This document shows positions 15,394 to 16,989 of a stretch of DNA of 16,989 nucleotides, piece after piece (position 1 is the stretch's first letter; every line of letters starts with the position of its first letter). Source of the stretch: MAG-121220-bin8 sp965655865 (GTDB lineage Bacteria; Bacteroidota; Bacteroidia; Flavobacteriales; Flavobacteriaceae). Under the pieces are notes generated by a model. That model saw nothing but the letters and a program-made list of their open reading frames with translations, searched no databases and had not been told where the DNA came from. The stretch is from assembly GCA_965655865.1 (NCBI GenBank), contig CBFHJJ010000026.1, forward strand, positions 1-16,989, read 5' to 3'. The position numbers and the translations under genes were made by a program.

Positions 15394-15424
15394 TTTGCTA
15401 GTTTCAAAAAATAAATTAAATTTG
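15394..15424 (+). promoter_or_regulatory. promoter of the rpsP-rimM operon
   Basis: TTTG (15394-15397) and TAAATTTG (15417-15424) are separated by 19 bases, the same geometry as the tRNA-Asp promoter. Transcription should start near 15428-15431, giving a leader of about 40 nt. The upstream TTTG is itself the end of a second -7 match, TAGATTTG (15390-15397), so a tandem promoter is possible. Confidence 0.8.
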
Positions 15425-15440
15425 CACCTCATTAATAACC

Positions 15441-15455
15441 GAGGTTTAGTACCTC
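15441..15455 (+). promoter_or_regulatory. small hairpin in the rpsP leader
   Basis: GAGGT (15441-15445) and ACCTC (15451-15455) form a 5-bp stem with a TTAGT loop, ending 16 bases before the ATG. A second ACCTC (15426-15430) lies at the predicted transcription start and could pair with the same GAGGT. This could be a protein-binding or autoregulatory site, but the stem is short. Confidence 0.35.
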
Positions 15456-15471
15456 ATAAATTTAATATGAT

Positions 15472-15999
15472 ATGTCAGTAAAAATAAGACTTCAGAGACA
15501 CGGTAAAAAAGGAAAACCATTTTATTGGATAGTTGCAGCAGATGCAAGAGCAAAAAGAGATGGTCGTTATCTTCAAAAATTAGGAACTTATAACCCAAAC
15601 ACTAACCCCGCAACAATCAATTTAGATATTGATAAATCTGTTAAATGGTTACAATTTGGAGCTCAACCTACAGATACTGCAAGAAACATTTTATCTTATA
15701 AAGGAGTCTTAATGAAAAACCATCTAAAAAATGGTGTAAGAAAAGGTGCCTTAACAGAAGAACAAGTTGAAGAAAAATTTGAACAATGGTTAAGCGAAAA
15801 ATCTTCCTCTATTGACAGTAAAAAATCATCCCTAGAAAAAGAGACCCAACTTCAAAAGAAAAAGGCTTTAGATCTTGAAAAAGAAGTTAGTGCTAAAAGA
15901 AAAGCAAAAGCTGAAGAAGCATTAGCTGCCGAAGAAGAAGCATCTGCTGCTGAAGAAGCACCTGCTGCTGAAGAAGCGCCTGCTGCTGAAGAAAAATAA
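15472..15999 (+). CDS. rpsP: 30S ribosomal protein S16 (bS16) with long Ala/Glu-rich tail
   Basis: 175 residues. The first 80 or so are a normal S16 (SVKIRLQRHGKKGKPFYWIV at the start, then DGRYLQKLGTYNP), which binds 16S rRNA in the body of the small subunit. Residues about 80-150 add a charged, probably coiled-coil region (LTEEQVEEKFEQWLSEK). The last 25 or so are low-complexity AAEEAP repeats. E. coli S16 has 82 residues, so the protein is doubled in length; extended S16 proteins are common in Bacteroidota. The gene has a strong promoter and is first in the operon with rimM, 25 bases downstream. Confidence 0.97.
   Translation: MSVKIRLQRHGKKGKPFYWIVAADARAKRDGRYLQKLGTYNPNTNPATINLDIDKSVKWLQFGAQPTDTARNILSYKGVLMKNHLKNGVRKGALTEEQVEEKFEQWLSEKSSSIDSKKSSLEKETQLQKKKALDLEKEVSAKRKAKAEEALAAEEEASAAEEAPAAEEAPAAEEK
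15946..15993 (+). repeat. 18-bp in-frame tandem repeat in the rpsP tail
   Basis: Two full 18-bp units (15946-15963 and 15964-15981) and one partial unit (15982-15993) encode AAEEAP-AAEEAP-AAEE. The first two units differ at one base. A degenerate 21-base copy (15925-15945) precedes them. Such repeats change copy number by slippage without breaking the frame. Confidence 0.85.
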
Positions 16000-16024
16000 A
16001 TAATTTTTCACATATTTTTAGACG

Positions 16025-16540
16025 ATGAACATACAAGATTGCTTTTATCTTGGTAAAATCGTTTCTAAATTTAGTTTTAAAGGTGAAATACTTTTAAAAT
16101 TAGATTCTGACGAAATAGATTTTAAAAAAATGAAAACAATTTTTTTAGATATTGATGGCACAATAGTTCCTTATTCAATTGACAGTATTAAACTTCACAA
16201 ATCAAGCCTTTTAAGAATTAAGTTTGAAAATATTGACTCAGAAGAAAAAGCCAACAAGATTCTTAAGACTAAAACATATCTTCCTATCAAAGATTTACCA
16301 AAGTTAAATGGTAATAAATTTTATTATCACGAAATTGTAAATTTCACAGTATTAGATTTAAGTCTTGGAAACATTGGAAAAGTTAAGGAGGTGAATGATC
16401 AGACTTCTCAACCAATTATTGTTGTGAATGATGGATTAAATGAAGTTATGATTCCATTAGTTGATGATTTTTTAATTGAAATTAATAGGGACAAAAAAAC
16501 TCTAACATTTGATTTGCCAGATGGATTAACTACTTTATAA
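16025..16540 (+). CDS. rimM: 16S rRNA processing protein RimM
   Basis: 171 residues, usual length. The N-terminal RimM barrel (about 6-85) starts with CFYLGKIVSKFSFKGEILLK, the standard 'G-x-I-x-x-x-x-x-x-x-G' pattern. A PRC-type barrel follows (about 98-171), with FYYHEIVNF and IPLVDDFLIEI, and ends in the family's typical LPDGL. RimM binds S19 and helps assemble the head of the 30S subunit. It follows rpsP in the order common across bacteria and is followed nine bases later by the pseudouridine synthase gene. Confidence 0.94.
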   Translation: MNIQDCFYLGKIVSKFSFKGEILLKLDSDEIDFKKMKTIFLDIDGTIVPYSIDSIKLHKSSLLRIKFENIDSEEKANKILKTKTYLPIKDLPKLNGNKFYYHEIVNFTVLDLSLGNIGKVKEVNDQTSQPIIVVNDGLNEVMIPLVDDFLIEINRDKKTLTFDLPDGLTTL

Positions 16541-16549
16541 ATTAATAAA

Positions 16550-16989
16550 ATGAACGAAAAAAAAATTAGAATTAATAAATATTTAAGTCAAGCTGGATTT
16601 TGTTCAAGACGAGAAGCAGATAAATATATTACAGATGAAAGAGTTACCATAAATGGTATGATAGCTCAGATGGGAGAAAAAATAGATTTAGATGATACTA
16701 TTGCAGTTGACGGGGAAAAGATATCAAAAAAACCAAACAAAAAGATTTATATAATATTAAATAAACCAAAGGGAATCGTTTGTACGACTGACTCGGGAGT
16801 TGAAAAAGATAATATTATAGATTATATAAATCATCCTAAAAGGATATTTCCAATTGGAAGATTAGATAAAACTTCAGAGGGTCTAATCTTTTTAACCAAT
16901 GATGGGGATATTGTGAACAAAATTCTTAGAGCTAAAAATAAACATGAAAAAGAATATCATGTCACAGTTGATAAACCAATCAATAATGA
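16550..16989 (+). CDS. rluF: RluF/RsuA-family rRNA pseudouridine synthase, N-terminal part (3' end outside window)
   Basis: The frame is open from ATG at 16550 to the window end, 146 residues of an expected 240 or more. Residues about 5-55 are an S4 RNA-binding domain (INKYLSQAGFCSRREADKYI). A synthase domain follows with NKPKGIV (71-77) and the catalytic block PIGRLDKTSEGL (101-112; Asp106 is the nucleophile of this family). The early part and GRLDKTSEGL resemble RluF, which modifies U2604 of 23S rRNA; RluB or RsuA cannot be excluded without the rest. The nine-base gap after rimM suggests it belongs to the rpsP operon. Confidence 0.88.
   Translation, partial: MNEKKIRINKYLSQAGFCSRREADKYITDERVTINGMIAQMGEKIDLDDTIAVDGEKISKKPNKKIYIILNKPKGIVCTTDSGVEKDNIIDYINHPKRIFPIGRLDKTSEGLIFLTNDGDIVNKILRAKNKHEKEYHVTVDKPINN

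Overview
The window looks like a chromosomal segment of a marine-type member of the Bacteroidota, most likely a flavobacterium. The reasons are a very AT-rich base composition (about 30% GC by eye), very tight gene packing, and Bacteroidota-style promoters (-33 TTTG and -7 TANNTTTG) in front of tRNA-Asp and rpsP. Short lipoprotein signal peptides with 'SC' lipoboxes also fit, as does a DnaE that carries its own N-terminal proofreading exonuclease. No gap between genes exceeds about 220 bases. There is no insertion sequence, phage gene, integrase or CRISPR array.

Left part (1-8786): an accessory, catabolic block. It opens with the 3' end of a Gfo/Idh/MocA oxidoreductase, followed by an SGNH-hydrolase lipoprotein with two bacterial-repeat domains. 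Facing these is a minus-strand pair of lipoproteins, a GH20-type hexosaminidase and a DUF1080 protein (3-keto-glycoside hydrolase family), probably translationally coupled. An intergenic region of 216 bases then holds a promoter, a compact structured RNA and its terminator on the minus strand. On its other side are two exported hydrolases on the plus strand, an endonuclease/exonuclease/phosphatase-fold protein and a calcineurin-like metallophosphoesterase. They meet a minus-strand pair made of an enolase-superfamily dipeptide epimerase (DgcA / Ala-Glu epimerase type) and a DUF1611 P-loop protein (DgcN type). This pair points to handling of D-glutamate or D-Glu-containing peptides, as would come from peptidoglycan.

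Right part (8830-16989): mostly housekeeping. Here are tRNA-Asp(GTC) with promoter and terminator, thioredoxin, a sulfatase lipoprotein lying between thioredoxin and dnaE, and the 1442-residue exonuclease-PHP-polymerase DnaE. Divergently from dnaE, a well-formed promoter drives rpsP, then rimM, then the start of an RluF-like pseudouridine synthase that runs off the window.

Taken together, the left block suggests surface and periplasmic scavenging of amino-sugar glycans, unusual glycosides, phosphoesters and D-amino-acid-containing muropeptides, next to core replication and translation genes. No SusC/SusD pair or transport gene is visible, so it cannot be called a complete polysaccharide utilization locus. 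The observations most worth following up are the DgcN/DgcA-type pair and the small RNA at 4663-4736, which carries a perfect Shine-Dalgarno heptamer.
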